DNA of 64,000 bases from Sandaracinaceae bacterium (GCA_016706685.1 JADJJE010000001.1:764706-828705); one strand, 5' to 3'; positions 10,039-19,247 are shown, numbered from the stretch's first letter. Numbers and translations are program-made. Notes: generated from the sequence alone by a model not told the origin.

Positions 10039-11534
10039 CACTCCACCACCCACACCCGTGAACCGCCGCGCGCGCGCGTCTCGAAGGCCACGAAGACGGG
10101 ACGTCCGGTGCCCAGGAAATCGCCCGCTGCGCTGTGCAGCACGGAGCCGGGCATACGCGGGCTCTCCCACACCAGCGCGACGCGTCCGTCGGGCGTCACA
10201 CGGAACCAGCGCAGCCGGTCTTCCTGGCCTTCGCGGATGTAGTCGGAGGTCAGCACGTCGAGCACGCCGTCCGCGTCGACGTCGGCCGCCGCGAGCGACG
10301 CCCCCTGCCCACCCACGCTGCCGTGGCGCCCAGCAGCGCTCGCCACCAGGCTGCCGCGCGGGGTGACCAGCACCGCCACGGGCAGCGCCGCGCCGCTCGG
10401 CTGGCGAACGTCCCGCACCACGCGCGCATAGAAGCGGGGCTGCTGCGACGGGGAGTCCTCGCTCGGCTCCACGTCGTCCTCGTCATCGAGGCCGTCGGCG
10501 CGCGCGTCGGGCGCCCCCGCAGGCACGAGCTCGCCCTCGAAGTAGTCGCGCCCCGGCACCCAGCGTGCGCAGCCGTCGGAGAACAAGAGCCCCCCGGAGC
10601 ACCCGGACGCGACCGGCTCGAAGAGCAGCTCGCCGTCCACCAGCGCGAGCGCGAAGTCGCCCTCACGGTCGGAGCGGGCCAGCACCACGCGCCCGGACTG
10701 CACCGAGAACCAGGCCTCGAAGCGACGCACCATGGGGACGGTCGGCCGCGCCGCCGGCCAGCGGGCCCGTGCACGGCGCACCAAGCGCAAGCGCGCACCC
10801 CCCGCCGACTCGAGCGTGTACACGGACACGTGCGGCGCGCGCGCCACGATCAGCTCGTCGCGCTGATCGCCGTCGAGGTCGGCCACCCCGAAGCCCAGCA
10901 GCCCAGCAGCGTCGAAGCGCAGCGAGCGCGCGCTGATGGTGCTAGCCCGCACGGGGGGCACCCCACCCACCACGCGAGTGAGGAACGCATCGAGCGGCGC
11001 GCTCGCCTCGCTGACGTGCTCCACGGGAGGCTCGCTGCGGGCGTCCACATAGCGCGCGGTGAGCAGCACGCGCTGTTGGTCGCGGCGCAGCGCGACGCTC
11101 ACGCCCGTGTCCCGGCCCGCGGTGCGCAGGCGCGTCACCAGCGTGTCGCGCGAGCCGTCCACCGTGGAAGCGAGCTCCACTGCGCCCGCGGGCAGCTGCT
11201 GCGTGAAGGCAGCGCGCAGCGCATCGCTCCACGCGGTCTGCGCGCTCGTGTCCGCCGCCGGCAGGCCAAGTACGAGCAAGGTGCTGCGGCCCGCCAGCCA
11301 CGCGGGCGGTGTCACGCGCGCCAGGAGGGGATGCGCGGCGGCCGGCCCGTTGTCTCCAGGCTGCGCACGCGCGGGTTCCGGCGCACCCGGCGTCTGCGCG
11401 TGCCCGGCCGTCCCCAGCCAACACGCCACCATGCCCAGCACCCACCCCCCCCGCAGGCTGATCCGTTGGCCCGTGGGGCTCCTGTCGCCACGTCGTCGAG
11501 CATGCGCCCCCGCGCATCCCCGCTTCTGCGTCAC
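10038..11534 (-). CDS. Exported VCBS/FG-GAP-repeat protein
   Basis: A 498-aa protein from GTG 11534, which overlaps the stop of the penicillin-binding protein gene (GTGA). A positively charged N-region of about 28 residues precedes a hydrophobic core ending G-T-A-G-H-A, a likely signal-peptidase site. Two Ca-binding-like repeat motifs typical of FG-GAP/VCBS beta-propeller blades are visible: G-V-A-D-L-D-G-D-Q-R-D-E-L (around residue 220) and A-A-D-V-D-A-D-G-V-L-D-V-L (around 410). An acidic insert rich in Asp/Glu lies near residue 355. The function is unknown; such propellers usually bind proteins or glycans outside the cell. Confidence 0.75.
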   Translation of the reverse strand: MTQKRGCAGAHARRRGDRSPTGQRISLRGGWVLGMVACWLGTAGHAQTPGAPEPARAQPGDNGPAAAHPLLARVTPPAWLAGRSTLLVLGLPAADTSAQTAWSDALRAAFTQQLPAGAVELASTVDGSRDTLVTRLRTAGRDTGVSVALRRDQQRVLLTARYVDARSEPPVEHVSEASAPLDAFLTRVVGGVPPVRASTISARSLRFDAAGLLGFGVADLDGDQRDELIVARAPHVSVYTLESAGGARLRLVRRARARWPAARPTVPMVRRFEAWFSVQSGRVVLARSDREGDFALALVDGELLFEPVASGCSGGLLFSDGCARWVPGRDYFEGELVPAGAPDARADGLDDEDDVEPSEDSPSQQPRFYARVVRDVRQPSGAALPVAVLVTPRGSLVASAAGRHGSVGGQGASLAAADVDADGVLDVLTSDYIREGQEDRLRWFRVTPDGRVALVWESPRMPGSVLHSAAGDFLGTGRPVFVAFETRARGGSRVWVVE

Positions 11535-13942
11535 GGGCTGCCACCGAACTGCTCGAGCAAGTACGCGTCGGGCGCGGCCACGTCCGGGCGGCGTGCCTGC
11601 TCGGTGGGCGCGGTGCCCTCCAGGAACACCTCGTCGCGCGCGCCCTCTTGCCCCGGGTAGGCCAAGAGGCCGCTGGCCGGGTCGATGATGGCGGTGACCA
11701 CGCCGCTCGGCATGGCGAAGTCGAGCGGAGGCCCCGAGTGCGCGGCCTGCATGATCTCGAGCCAGATGGGCAGCGCGGCGCGCCCGCCGGTCTCGTTGCG
11801 GCCAATCGGCCGGCGGTCGTCGAAGCCCACCCACACGCCCGTGACCACACGCGGCGTGTAGCCGATGAACCAGGCATCGCAGGCGTCGTTGCTGGTGCCC
11901 GTCTTGCCCGCTGCCGGCCGGCGCAGCGCGCGCGCCCGGGTGGCCGTCCCGCTCTCGATCACGCTGGTGAGCATACTGGTCAGCACGTAGGCCTCCGCGG
12001 GCGTCATCACGTCGCGCGCGTCTTCGCGTGGGGGCAGCGCCACGTCACCGCTCGGGCCCTCGATGCGCGTCACGATGCGCGCGTCCGCCCAGCGGCCGCC
12101 CGCCGCGAACGTGGCATACGCGTTGGTCATCTCGATGGGGCGCACACCGCTCGCCCCGAGGGCCAGGGCCACCGACGGATCCAGCTCGGTGGTGATGCCG
12201 AGACGCGCCGCGAAGGCCACCACGGCGCTGGGCTCGAGCTCTTCGATGACCCGCACCGCCACCACGTTCACGGACCCGGCCAGCGCGTCGCGCAGGCGAA
12301 TGGGCCCCTGGTGCCGCCAGGTCTCGAAGTTCTGGGGCTGCCACTGGTCGTACACGGCGGGCGCGTCGATGACCAAGGTGGCGGGCGTGTACCGCCGCGA
12401 CTGGATTCCCAGACCGTAGACCAAGGGCTTGAACGTGCTGCCCGGCTGGCGCACCGCCTGGAGCGCACGGTTGAACCCGGCCCCGTCGTCGTATCCGCCC
12501 ACGATGGCGAGCACATCCCGCGTGCGCGGATCGATGACCACGGCGGCAGCTTCCGGCCCCAGCTCGAGGCGCGCCTCGGACACGTCGTCCTCTTCCGTGG
12601 CGAGCCGCAAGAGCGAGACGTGCACGCGCGCGCCCTCGGCGGCGAAGGCCTCGGCCGAAAGCCCGCTGGGGTTGTAGCGCGCGGCTTCCGAGAGAGAGAC
12701 CACCGCGCGGGTGCCGCTGATGTCCACCACCAGCTCGGCGCGCTGGTTGTTGCGCTCGAGCACGCGCGCCACGTAAGTGCGACCCAAGCGCAGCGCTTCC
12801 GCAGCCGGAGCCTGGGCAGCACGACGCGGCGCCGCGAGGGGCCCTCGGTAGGCGTGCCGCCCGTCGATGGCCTCGAGCCCTCCGCGCACTGCGGCGCGCG
12901 TGGCCCGCTGCAGCGCGAGGTCGATGCTGGTGTGCACGGTGAAGCCCCCACGGCGATAGGCTGCATCGTCTACCTGGGCGCGCAGCACCTCGCGCGCGAT
13001 GGTCATGACCTCCGGCGCACCCCCGCCTGCCGGTGGCAGCTCCACGAGCTCCACCTCGGTGTCGCGGGCGGCCGCGATCTGCTCGAGCGTCACGTCGGGC
13101 CAGTAGGCCTCGCGCTTCGCCTCCAGCTGTCCCAGAACATACAGCTGGCGCCGGCGCGCCGCCTCAGGGTGGCGCCGCGGGTTCAGCCGCGTGGGCGACT
13201 GCGGAATGCCCGCCAGGAGCGAGGCCTCGGCCAGCGTCAGGTCCTCGGCGTTCTTGCCGAAGTAGTACTGCGCGGCCTCCTGCACGCCGTAGCGCCCCTG
13301 ACCGAAGTTGATGTGGTTCAGGTAGAGGTGGAGGATCTCGTCCTTGGTGAGCTCGGCCTCCACGCGGTAGGCCAGGATCAGCTCGCGCACCTTGCGCCCG
13401 AACGTGCGCTCGGGGGTGAGCAGCAGCAGCTTGACCACCTGCTGGGTGATGGTGGACGCCCCCTGCGCCGCTCGCCGCGCGAGGATGTCGCGGAAGATGG
13501 CGCGCGCAATGCCCACGTAGTCCACGCCCGAGTGGCGGTAGAAGTCCGCATCCTCGCTGGCCAGCATGGCCAGCACCATCACGCGGGGGATGCGGTCGAT
13601 GGGGATGACGGTGCGGCGCTCGTCGTACAGCTCCCCGATGACCGCGCCGCGGCGGTCCACCACGCGCGTGATCTGCGGCGGGTCGTAGGCGCGCAGGCTG
13701 GCGACGTCCGGGAGGTCTCGGCTGTAGTAGGCGATGATGCCCACCAGCGTGACGACCCCCAGCACCAGGCCCACCAGCGCCAGCTTGAGCAGACGCGCGC
13801 CCCAGCGCCGCAGCCGGCTCGGTGGGGGCGGCGCAGCCTGACGGCCCCCTGGCCGCCCGGGACCGCGACCCGGGCGAGTGGCGCTGGCCGATGAGGGGCG
13901 GGCAAAGGGAGGCGGGCTCTTGCGCTTGCTGGGAGGTGGCAT
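11531..13942 (-). CDS. mrcA: Penicillin-binding protein 1A (bifunctional transglycosylase/transpeptidase)
   Basis: An 803-aa class A PBP that polymerises and cross-links peptidoglycan. A basic, Pro-rich cytoplasmic tail (1-45) precedes the single membrane anchor (about 50-72). The GT51 transglycosylase shows S-E-D-A-D-F-Y-R-H-S-G with the catalytic Glu near 129 and G-A-S-T-I-T-Q-Q near 163. An OB-like insertion (about 370-450) separates it from the transpeptidase, which has P-G-S-T-F-K-P (nucleophile near 500), S-V-N (near 557) and K-T-G-T (near 678). All key residues are present. It heads a tightly overlapping operon with a propeller protein, a binding protein and a sensor kinase, and is divergent from the Ser/Thr kinase gene at 14045. 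Confidence 0.95.
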   Translation of the reverse strand: MPPPSKRKSPPPFARPSSASATRPGRGPGRPGGRQAAPPPPSRLRRWGARLLKLALVGLVLGVVTLVGIIAYYSRDLPDVASLRAYDPPQITRVVDRRGAVIGELYDERRTVIPIDRIPRVMVLAMLASEDADFYRHSGVDYVGIARAIFRDILARRAAQGASTITQQVVKLLLLTPERTFGRKVRELILAYRVEAELTKDEILHLYLNHINFGQGRYGVQEAAQYYFGKNAEDLTLAEASLLAGIPQSPTRLNPRRHPEAARRRQLYVLGQLEAKREAYWPDVTLEQIAAARDTEVELVELPPAGGGAPEVMTIAREVLRAQVDDAAYRRGGFTVHTSIDLALQRATRAAVRGGLEAIDGRHAYRGPLAAPRRAAQAPAAEALRLGRTYVARVLERNNQRAELVVDISGTRAVVSLSEAARYNPSGLSAEAFAAEGARVHVSLLRLATEEDDVSEARLELGPEAAAVVIDPRTRDVLAIVGGYDDGAGFNRALQAVRQPGSTFKPLVYGLGIQSRRYTPATLVIDAPAVYDQWQPQNFETWRHQGPIRLRDALAGSVNVVAVRVIEELEPSAVVAFAARLGITTELDPSVALALGASGVRPIEMTNAYATFAAGGRWADARIVTRIEGPSGDVALPPREDARDVMTPAEAYVLTSMLTSVIESGTATRARALRRPAAGKTGTSNDACDAWFIGYTPRVVTGVWVGFDDRRPIGRNETGGRAALPIWLEIMQAAHSGPPLDFAMPSGVVTAIIDPASGLLAYPGQEGARDEVFLEGTAPTEQARRPDVAAPDAYLLEQFGGSP

Positions 13943-14044
13943 CGGGTCGGTCGGCGCAGGGCGGCGCTCGCGTCACCTCATATAGCAACGTTGGCGGGGA
14001 AAGCCCCATTCCGGCGAGTCGTGACGTGGTAGCGTTATCACCCG

Positions 14045-15376
14045 ATGCAGAATCGCTTCATCCGGTGCCCCCACTGCGGCGTCCCGCACGACGCCTCGGT
14101 GCCGCTGTGCCCCACCACCGGACAGCCCGTGGCGCGCGCCACCAAGCGCACCAGCTCGAACCCTGCTCCGGCTACGGCGGCAGCCCCCGCGGCGGCGCCC
14201 AAGGCAGCGCCCGTGTCTGCACCGTCGTCACCCGCAGACGTCATCCTCGGTGGGCGCTATCGCCTGCTGCACATTCTGGGCGAGGGGGGCATGGGCACCG
14301 TCTGGGCCGCCGAGCACCAGCTCCTCAAGAAACTTGTGGCCGTGAAGCTGCTCCTGCCGCAGCAGCTGCATGGCGCCGCGCGCAAGCGCTTCGAGAGGGA
14401 GGCGCGCATGGCCGGCTCCATCGGCCACCCCAGCATCGTGAAGGTCTTCGACCTGGGGCACCGCGAGGACGGCGCACCCTACCTGGTCATGGAGTACTTG
14501 AAGGGCGAGTCGCTGGCGGACCGCCTCGAGACCTATGGCGCGCTCGACGTGGCGGAGTGCGTGACCATCATGACGCAGGTGCTCGGGGGTCTCGCGGCCG
14601 CGCACGAGAAGGGCATCGTCCACCGCGACCTGAAGCCGGACAACATCTTCTTGGCGCGCCAGGACGACGGGGTCACGCGCGCGAAGCTGTTGGACTTCGG
14701 CGTCAGCAAGAGCCTGGACGAGAACACGCTCGCGCTCACCCGCACGGGCGCGGTGATCGGCACCCCGTACTACCTCTCGCCGGAGCAGGCGCGCGGCGAC
14801 CAGGGCATCGACCATCGCGTGGACCTGTGGGCGGCCGGCGTGGTGCTCTACGAGATGCTCACCGGACAGCTGCCGTTCATCGCAGACAACTACAACGCGC
14901 TGCTGGTGAAGATCCTCATGAACGCGCCAGTGCCGCCCTCGCGCGTGCGGCCCAGCATCCCGCTCGAGATGGAGGCCATCGTGCTGCGGGCGCTGGAGCA
15001 AGACCGCGAGCACCGCTTCCCGAGCGCGCAGGTCATGCTGGACGCGCTGGCACGCGTGCAGGTGCCCAACGCCAAGGGCACGGGCTCGGCGCGGCGCGCG
15101 GGGCCGAAGCCCACGGAGGACGACGACGGCACGCTGGTGTCCACCGACGTGCACCTGGGCGAAGAAGAGCTGAGCGTCACCTCCGACCTGGACGAGCCCA
15201 CGCAGGTCAGCGACAGCTTCGTGTTCGATGCCCTGCGCCGCACCGGCACCCTCGAGGTGGACGTGGACATCGATCTCGGCGACGAGGAAGAGGGCGCCCA
15301 GGACGAGCAGGAAGCCACGCTGGTCAGCGACAGCATCGCGCTCGACTTCCCGCACAAGAAGAGCGGCAAGCCCTGA
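14045..15376 (+). CDS. Ser/Thr protein kinase with N-terminal zinc-ribbon-like segment
   Basis: A 443-aa Hanks-type kinase. The N-terminus has C-P-H-C and one further Cys (C-P-T-T-G), a degenerate zinc-ribbon, then an Ala/Pro linker. The kinase domain spans about 73-335: glycine loop G-E-G-G-M-G-T-V (near 80), V-A-V-K (Lys near 101), H-R-D-L-K-P-D-N (near 195), D-F-G (near 218) and S-P-E in place of A-P-E. All catalytic residues are intact. The C-terminal about 100 residues are acidic with T-x-V-S-D-S-type repeats, possibly autophosphorylation or FHA-docking sites. No membrane segment is visible, so it is probably cytoplasmic. It is divergent from the PBP1A operon. Confidence 0.93.
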   Translation: MQNRFIRCPHCGVPHDASVPLCPTTGQPVARATKRTSSNPAPATAAAPAAAPKAAPVSAPSSPADVILGGRYRLLHILGEGGMGTVWAAEHQLLKKLVAVKLLLPQQLHGAARKRFEREARMAGSIGHPSIVKVFDLGHREDGAPYLVMEYLKGESLADRLETYGALDVAECVTIMTQVLGGLAAAHEKGIVHRDLKPDNIFLARQDDGVTRAKLLDFGVSKSLDENTLALTRTGAVIGTPYYLSPEQARGDQGIDHRVDLWAAGVVLYEMLTGQLPFIADNYNALLVKILMNAPVPPSRVRPSIPLEMEAIVLRALEQDREHRFPSAQVMLDALARVQVPNAKGTGSARRAGPKPTEDDDGTLVSTDVHLGEEELSVTSDLDEPTQVSDSFVFDALRRTGTLEVDVDIDLGDEEEGAQDEQEATLVSDSIALDFPHKKSGKP

Positions 15377-15404
15377 GCCCCGCGGCCTGCTACAGGGGGC
15401 GTCC

Positions 15405-16109
15405 ATGCGGCACGACTCCACCGACGTCATCGAGATCACGGGCCCTCCGGAGCTGACCCGGCCGGCGTCCGACGTGATCCGCGTGCTGTCGGGGATGATC
15501 ACGCCCACCCGCCTCGGGCGCATCGAGGCCGCCGCGCGTGGACGCACCCTTGGGGTGGTGCCGGTCCTGGACGGCCTGAGCGACCCGCACAACGCGTCGG
15601 CCATCTTGCGCAGCTCGGAGGCGTTCGGCGTTCAAGCGGTGCACTTGGTCCCGGGTCCACACGGCTTCCGCGCCACGCGCTCGGTGGAAAAAGGCAGCAG
15701 CCGCTGGCTGGACATCCAGCTGCACGCGGACTCGGCCACCTGTGCCGACGCCGTGGTGGCCGCGGGCTACCAGCTCTTCATCGCGGTCATGGACGGCGAC
15801 GAGACGCCCGAGTTGCTGGCCGAGCGCGTGGCGAGCGGGGAGCGCGTGGCCGTCGCCTTCGGAAACGAACGCGAGGGCATCTCGGACGCGATGCGCGCCC
15901 GCGCCACGGGCAGCTACCGGGTGCCCATGCGCGGGTTCGTGGAGAGCCTGAACGTGTCCGTCGCGGCCGCGACCACGCTGTACACCATCACGTCACGGGC
16001 CCCGCGGCTCGCGAGCGAGGCGGAAGTGCAGCGCCTGATCGCGCGCTACCTGATGCACTCGGTGCACGACGCCGAGTCCGTGCTGGACTTGCACCTCGAT
16101 GGTGGGTAG
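15405..16109 (+). CDS. TrmH/SpoU-family RNA 2'-O-methyltransferase
   Basis: A 234-aa SPOUT methylase that transfers a methyl group from S-adenosylmethionine to a ribose 2'-hydroxyl in tRNA or rRNA. The three family motifs are visible: L-D-G-L-S-D-P-H-N-A-S-A-I-L-R-S (motif 1, with the catalytic Arg), V-A-F-G-N-E-R-E-G-I-S (motif 2) and V-P-M-R-G-F-V-E-S-L-N-V-S-V-A (motif 3), the last two forming the trefoil knot. The size and the short C-terminal extension fit TrmH (tRNA Gm18) better than RlmB. The start at ATG 15405 has AGGGGG upstream and lies 28 bp after the kinase stop, so the two are probably cotranscribed. Confidence 0.88.
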   Translation: MRHDSTDVIEITGPPELTRPASDVIRVLSGMITPTRLGRIEAAARGRTLGVVPVLDGLSDPHNASAILRSSEAFGVQAVHLVPGPHGFRATRSVEKGSSRWLDIQLHADSATCADAVVAAGYQLFIAVMDGDETPELLAERVASGERVAVAFGNEREGISDAMRARATGSYRVPMRGFVESLNVSVAAATTLYTITSRAPRLASEAEVQRLIARYLMHSVHDAESVLDLHLDGG

Positions 16110-16143
16110 GCGCGCCGCCATCTCGGCGAGCAGACGCGACGGA

Positions 16144-16183
16144 ACGCAAACGGGCCAGCCCCGAAGAGCCAGCCCGCGTGCGT
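16144..16183. terminator. Hairpin between convergent genes
   Basis: ACGCA (16144-16148) and CGGGC (16151-16155) pair with GCCCG (16172-16176) and TGCGT (16179-16183), with a 2-nt internal loop on each side. It lies between the TrmH-type stop at 16109 and the stop of the converging three-domain oxidoreductase at 16200. T-runs are weak on both strands. Confidence 0.5.
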
Positions 16184-16199
16184 CATTCGTCAGCCAGCT

Positions 16200-18287
16200 T
16201 CAGCGCGCGGCGAGCGCGGCGCGCACGGCGGCTTCGAACTGCTCGTAGGGGACGGCGCCGGAGATGACGGTCCCGTTGATGACGAAGCCCGGCGTGCCGT
16301 TGATGCCCACGGCCTGCGCGGCCGCGAGGTCGGCGTCCACGGCCGCCTTGTGACGCTCGGTGTCGAGCGCCTGGCGGAACTGCGCCATGTTGATGCCGCC
16401 GAGCTCGGTCGCGAGGCGCTCGAGGGTCTCGCGGGTCAGGTCACGCTGGTTCTCGAAGAGCTTGGCGTTGTAGGCCCAGAACTTCTCGTCGCCGCCCTGA
16501 CGCTGCACCTCGCGGGCCGCCTGGGCCGCGATGTGCGCGTTCGGGTGGAACGGCAGCGGGAGGTCGCGCCAGACCAGACGGATCTGGTTCGGGAACGCGG
16601 CCATGAGCTGCTCGATGGTCGGGAGGACGCGCGAGCAGAACGGGCACTGGTAGTCGCTGATCTCCTGGATGACGACCGGCGCGTTGGCCGGGCCCTTGCT
16701 GGGGGCACCCGCCGGGATGGCGAGCTCGACGCGGGTCGGACGCGCGGGAGCGGCGGCGGGGGCAGCAGCTCCGGGAGCCGCGCCAGCCGGGGCGGCCAGC
16801 ATCTGCTGCGTGGTGTGACCGTTGCGGATGGTCTCCGCGTAGACGCGGGCGCGCGGGGTGCCAGCGGCCACGAGGGCGCGGGCCTTGGCGAGTTCCTCGT
16901 CGATGACCATCTTGAAGGCCTCGAAGGGCTGGGCGCCGCGCAGGTTGCGGCCGTTGATGAAGAACGACGGGGTGCCGCTCGCGCCGAGGCCCTGCGCCAG
17001 CTGCTGCTGCGCGGTGATGATGGCCTGGTGCTCGTTGTTGTCGAGGGCGGCGCGGAGCTGAGCCATGTTCAGGCCCGCCTGCTGCGCGTAGGTCTCGATG
17101 TTGGGGCGCGAGAGGTCGGCCTGGTGCTCGAAGAGCAGCGCGTGCAGGGCCCAGAACTTGGCGTTGCCGCCCTGCTCGAAGGCCTCCATGGCCGCGATGG
17201 CGGCGGGCATGGCGTTCGGGTGGAAGCCGAGGGGGTTGTTCATCCACACGACGCGGACGTCACGACCGTACTCCTGCACGATGCGCGTGACGGTGGGCTC
17301 GACGCGCGAGCAGAACGGGCACTGGAACTCGCTGAAGAGCACCAGGGTGACGAGAGCGTCGTCCGGACCCTGCTGGGGCAGACGACCCTCGACGGGCACG
17401 CGGTAGACCGCGTTCGGATCGGGCTGCGGGCGAGCCTGCTGGGGAGCGGCGCCCGGCTGAGCGCCCGGGGCGGCGGCCGGGGCAGCGCGCGTGAGGCCAC
17501 CACGGGTGACGGCGGCGTAGATGTTGGCGGCCGGCGTGCCGGACGCGATCAGGCGCTGCGCGTTGGCGATCTCGGCGTCGATGATGGCCTTGAAGGCCTC
17601 GAAGGGCTGGGCGCCCGTGACCTGGATACCGTTGATGAACGAGTTGGGCGTGCCCTGAGCGCCGATCTGTGCGGCGAGCGCAGCGTCGGCCTCGATGGCG
17701 CGCTGGTGCGTGTGGCCGTCCATGGCGGCGCGGTAGCGCGTCATGTCCAGGCCGACTTCGCCGGCCCAGCGGTCCAGGTTCTCGCGGGTGAGCTCACGCT
17801 GGTTCTGGAACAGGATGTCGTGCAGCCGCCAGAACTTCTCGTTGCCACCCTGCGCGAACGCCTCCATGGCGGCCTCGGCCGCGGGCATGGCGTTGGGGTG
17901 GAAGCCGAGCGGGAGGTTGCGCCACACCACGCGCACCTGCGTGGGGTACTCGCGCAGCATCTGCTCCGTGATGGGGATCATGCGCGAGCAGAACGGGCAC
18001 TGGAACTCGCTGAACACCACCATGGTGACGAGCGCGTTGGCGGGGCCCTTGCTGGGCTGCGCCGCCGTCACCGGGATGGCGTAACGCGGCGTGCCGCCTG
18101 GGGCCGCAGCGCCAGCGCCGATGGCACCTGCTGCGCCTTCGCCTTCGCCCGCGCCGTCGTCGGAGGGCGCGACGACGACTTCCGCGTCCTCACCGCCACC
18201 GCCGCTGCGCTGTCCCACCAGGTTGCCAACACTGAAGCTGGCGATGGACGCGATCAAGATCGCGATAATTGCTGATCCTCTACTCAT
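16200..18287 (-). CDS. Triple DsbA-like thiol oxidoreductase
   Basis: A 695-aa exported protein with three tandem DsbA/thioredoxin-4 domains. ATG 18287 has GAGAGG 9 nt upstream and opens with an uncleaved or cleavable signal (S-A-I-I-A-I-L-I-A-S-I-A-S-F), then a Gly/Asp/Glu-rich linker. Each domain carries C-P-F-C-S-R (near residues 98, 323 and 547) and a matching cis-Pro loop (G-T-P-N-S-F, G-T-P-S-F-F, G-T-P-G-F-V). Each also shows the W-R/W-M-N helix with F-H-P-N-A, so all three look catalytically competent. The repeats are about 224 residues apart and joined by Ala/Pro-rich linkers. Single-domain proteins of this type oxidise or isomerise periplasmic disulphides. Three active sites in one chain is unusual and suggests internal gene triplication. 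Confidence 0.9.
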   Translation of the reverse strand: MSRGSAIIAILIASIASFSVGNLVGQRSGGGGEDAEVVVAPSDDGAGEGEGAAGAIGAGAAAPGGTPRYAIPVTAAQPSKGPANALVTMVVFSEFQCPFCSRMIPITEQMLREYPTQVRVVWRNLPLGFHPNAMPAAEAAMEAFAQGGNEKFWRLHDILFQNQRELTRENLDRWAGEVGLDMTRYRAAMDGHTHQRAIEADAALAAQIGAQGTPNSFINGIQVTGAQPFEAFKAIIDAEIANAQRLIASGTPAANIYAAVTRGGLTRAAPAAAPGAQPGAAPQQARPQPDPNAVYRVPVEGRLPQQGPDDALVTLVLFSEFQCPFCSRVEPTVTRIVQEYGRDVRVVWMNNPLGFHPNAMPAAIAAMEAFEQGGNAKFWALHALLFEHQADLSRPNIETYAQQAGLNMAQLRAALDNNEHQAIITAQQQLAQGLGASGTPSFFINGRNLRGAQPFEAFKMVIDEELAKARALVAAGTPRARVYAETIRNGHTTQQMLAAPAGAAPGAAAPAAAPARPTRVELAIPAGAPSKGPANAPVVIQEISDYQCPFCSRVLPTIEQLMAAFPNQIRLVWRDLPLPFHPNAHIAAQAAREVQRQGGDEKFWAYNAKLFENQRDLTRETLERLATELGGINMAQFRQALDTERHKAAVDADLAAAQAVGINGTPGFVINGTVISGAVPYEQFEAAVRAALAAR

Positions 18288-18483
18288 TGGTATGTACCTC
18301 TCGGCGCCCGTCCCAGTGTTGGGGACGGTGCGCAGTAAACGTTTTGCTGAAGGGAACCGGGTTCGAAGAAGCCTCGAGCACAGCAGGCACGGCGCTCGTC
18401 TTCGGGCGTCACGCGCAGCAGTCGCGCCCCAGAGAGGGACACCGCTGGCGAGCAGAACGAGGACGGACGGAGCCCAGCCGCGC

Positions 18484-18981
18484 TCAGCCCAGACGGGGCG
18501 GGCGATCGAGCTCACTGAGCTGCCCCGTTGCACCGGTTCCCACCCGAATGGGCGGGTGACCAGGCTTCTCGGGATGCGCTACAGCACACACGGCGCGATG
18601 CTCGGAGAGCGTCGCGCCAGCGTCGGTCGAGTTCACGCGCTCGTCGCGCGTCGGGGCCTCGCTGCCCGTGTCACACTGCGGCTCGTCGCCGTTCTCGCAC
18701 CATGCGGGATTGCCACCGGCGCGGCGGCTGCCGGGGCCCCGGCGCTCGGCACCGTCTACGAGACCGGTGCCCGCCACCCAAGCAGCGCGGTCTTCGTCTA
18801 GCGCCAAGGCCGCCGAGGTGGGCGCACTGACCGCGCTGGTCTCGATGCAAGCGCCGCGCGAGTCTGCGTGGGCCGTGCCAGCGGCACCGCAGACCACCAC
18901 GCCGGACGCGACCAAAGACGCCAACAGCAGCGCACCACGGGGCGCGAGCGGGCGGTTCGGGGTCATGGGCGTCGGTCGCAT
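18484..18981 (-). CDS. Small exported Cys-containing protein, unknown function
   Basis: About 165 residues from ATG 18981, or 160 from ATG 18966. The N-terminus is a clear Sec signal (P-R-G-A-L-L-L-A-S-L-V-A-S-G-V-V-V, cleavage after A-H-A). The mature part has four Cys (C-I-E-T, W-C-E-N-G, P-Q-C-D, A-V-C-A) that could form two disulphides. That fits with the neighbouring periplasmic thiol oxidoreductase on the same strand, but a link is inference. No family is recognised. Confidence 0.5.
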   Translation of the reverse strand: MRPTPMTPNRPLAPRGALLLASLVASGVVVCGAAGTAHADSRGACIETSAVSAPTSAALALDEDRAAWVAGTGLVDGAERRGPGSRRAGGNPAWCENGDEPQCDTGSEAPTRDERVNSTDAGATLSEHRAVCAVAHPEKPGHPPIRVGTGATGQLSELDRPPRLG

Positions 18982-19034
18982 GGGGGCGTCAGGATACGCA
19001 AATGCCGGGGAACCGCAATGGCCGGGAGCGGACT

Positions 19035-19247
19035 CGCCCTGTGGGCGGGGAAGAGATTGGACAGCCGGGGAACGAGGGAACGAAGCGGGGTGTGTGGGAG
19101 TGGAGTGGAGTAGGACGGTGAGGAGGCTTCGTTGCGGGGCTCGTTCCCCGGCATCCGTGAAGTACAACGCGACGGGCCGAGGGGTATTCCGTCGCCTCGC
19201 TTTTTTTTTCTCCGCGGTGGGGGCGGCGGCCTTAGTAGGCTGCCGCA
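19035..19247 (+). promoter_or_regulatory. Structured leader with terminator-like hairpin and start-codon hairpin
   Basis: Four stem-loops occur in a row before the kinase start at 19248. Hairpin 1: CGCCC/GGGCG (19035-19047). Hairpin 2: a 12-bp perfect outer stem, 19065-19076 with 19140-19151, plus an inner 7-bp stem, 19080-19086 with 19126-19132. Hairpin 3: GCGACGG (19169-19175) with CCGTCGC (19189-19195), followed after 5 nt by nine T (19201-19209), a rho-independent-terminator-like arrangement on the plus strand. Hairpin 4: 19223-19246, stems GCGGC/GCCGC and GCCT/AGGC, ending one base before the GTG and holding the only AGG. It could be a regulated leader or a separate small RNA ending at 19209. 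Confidence 0.5.
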
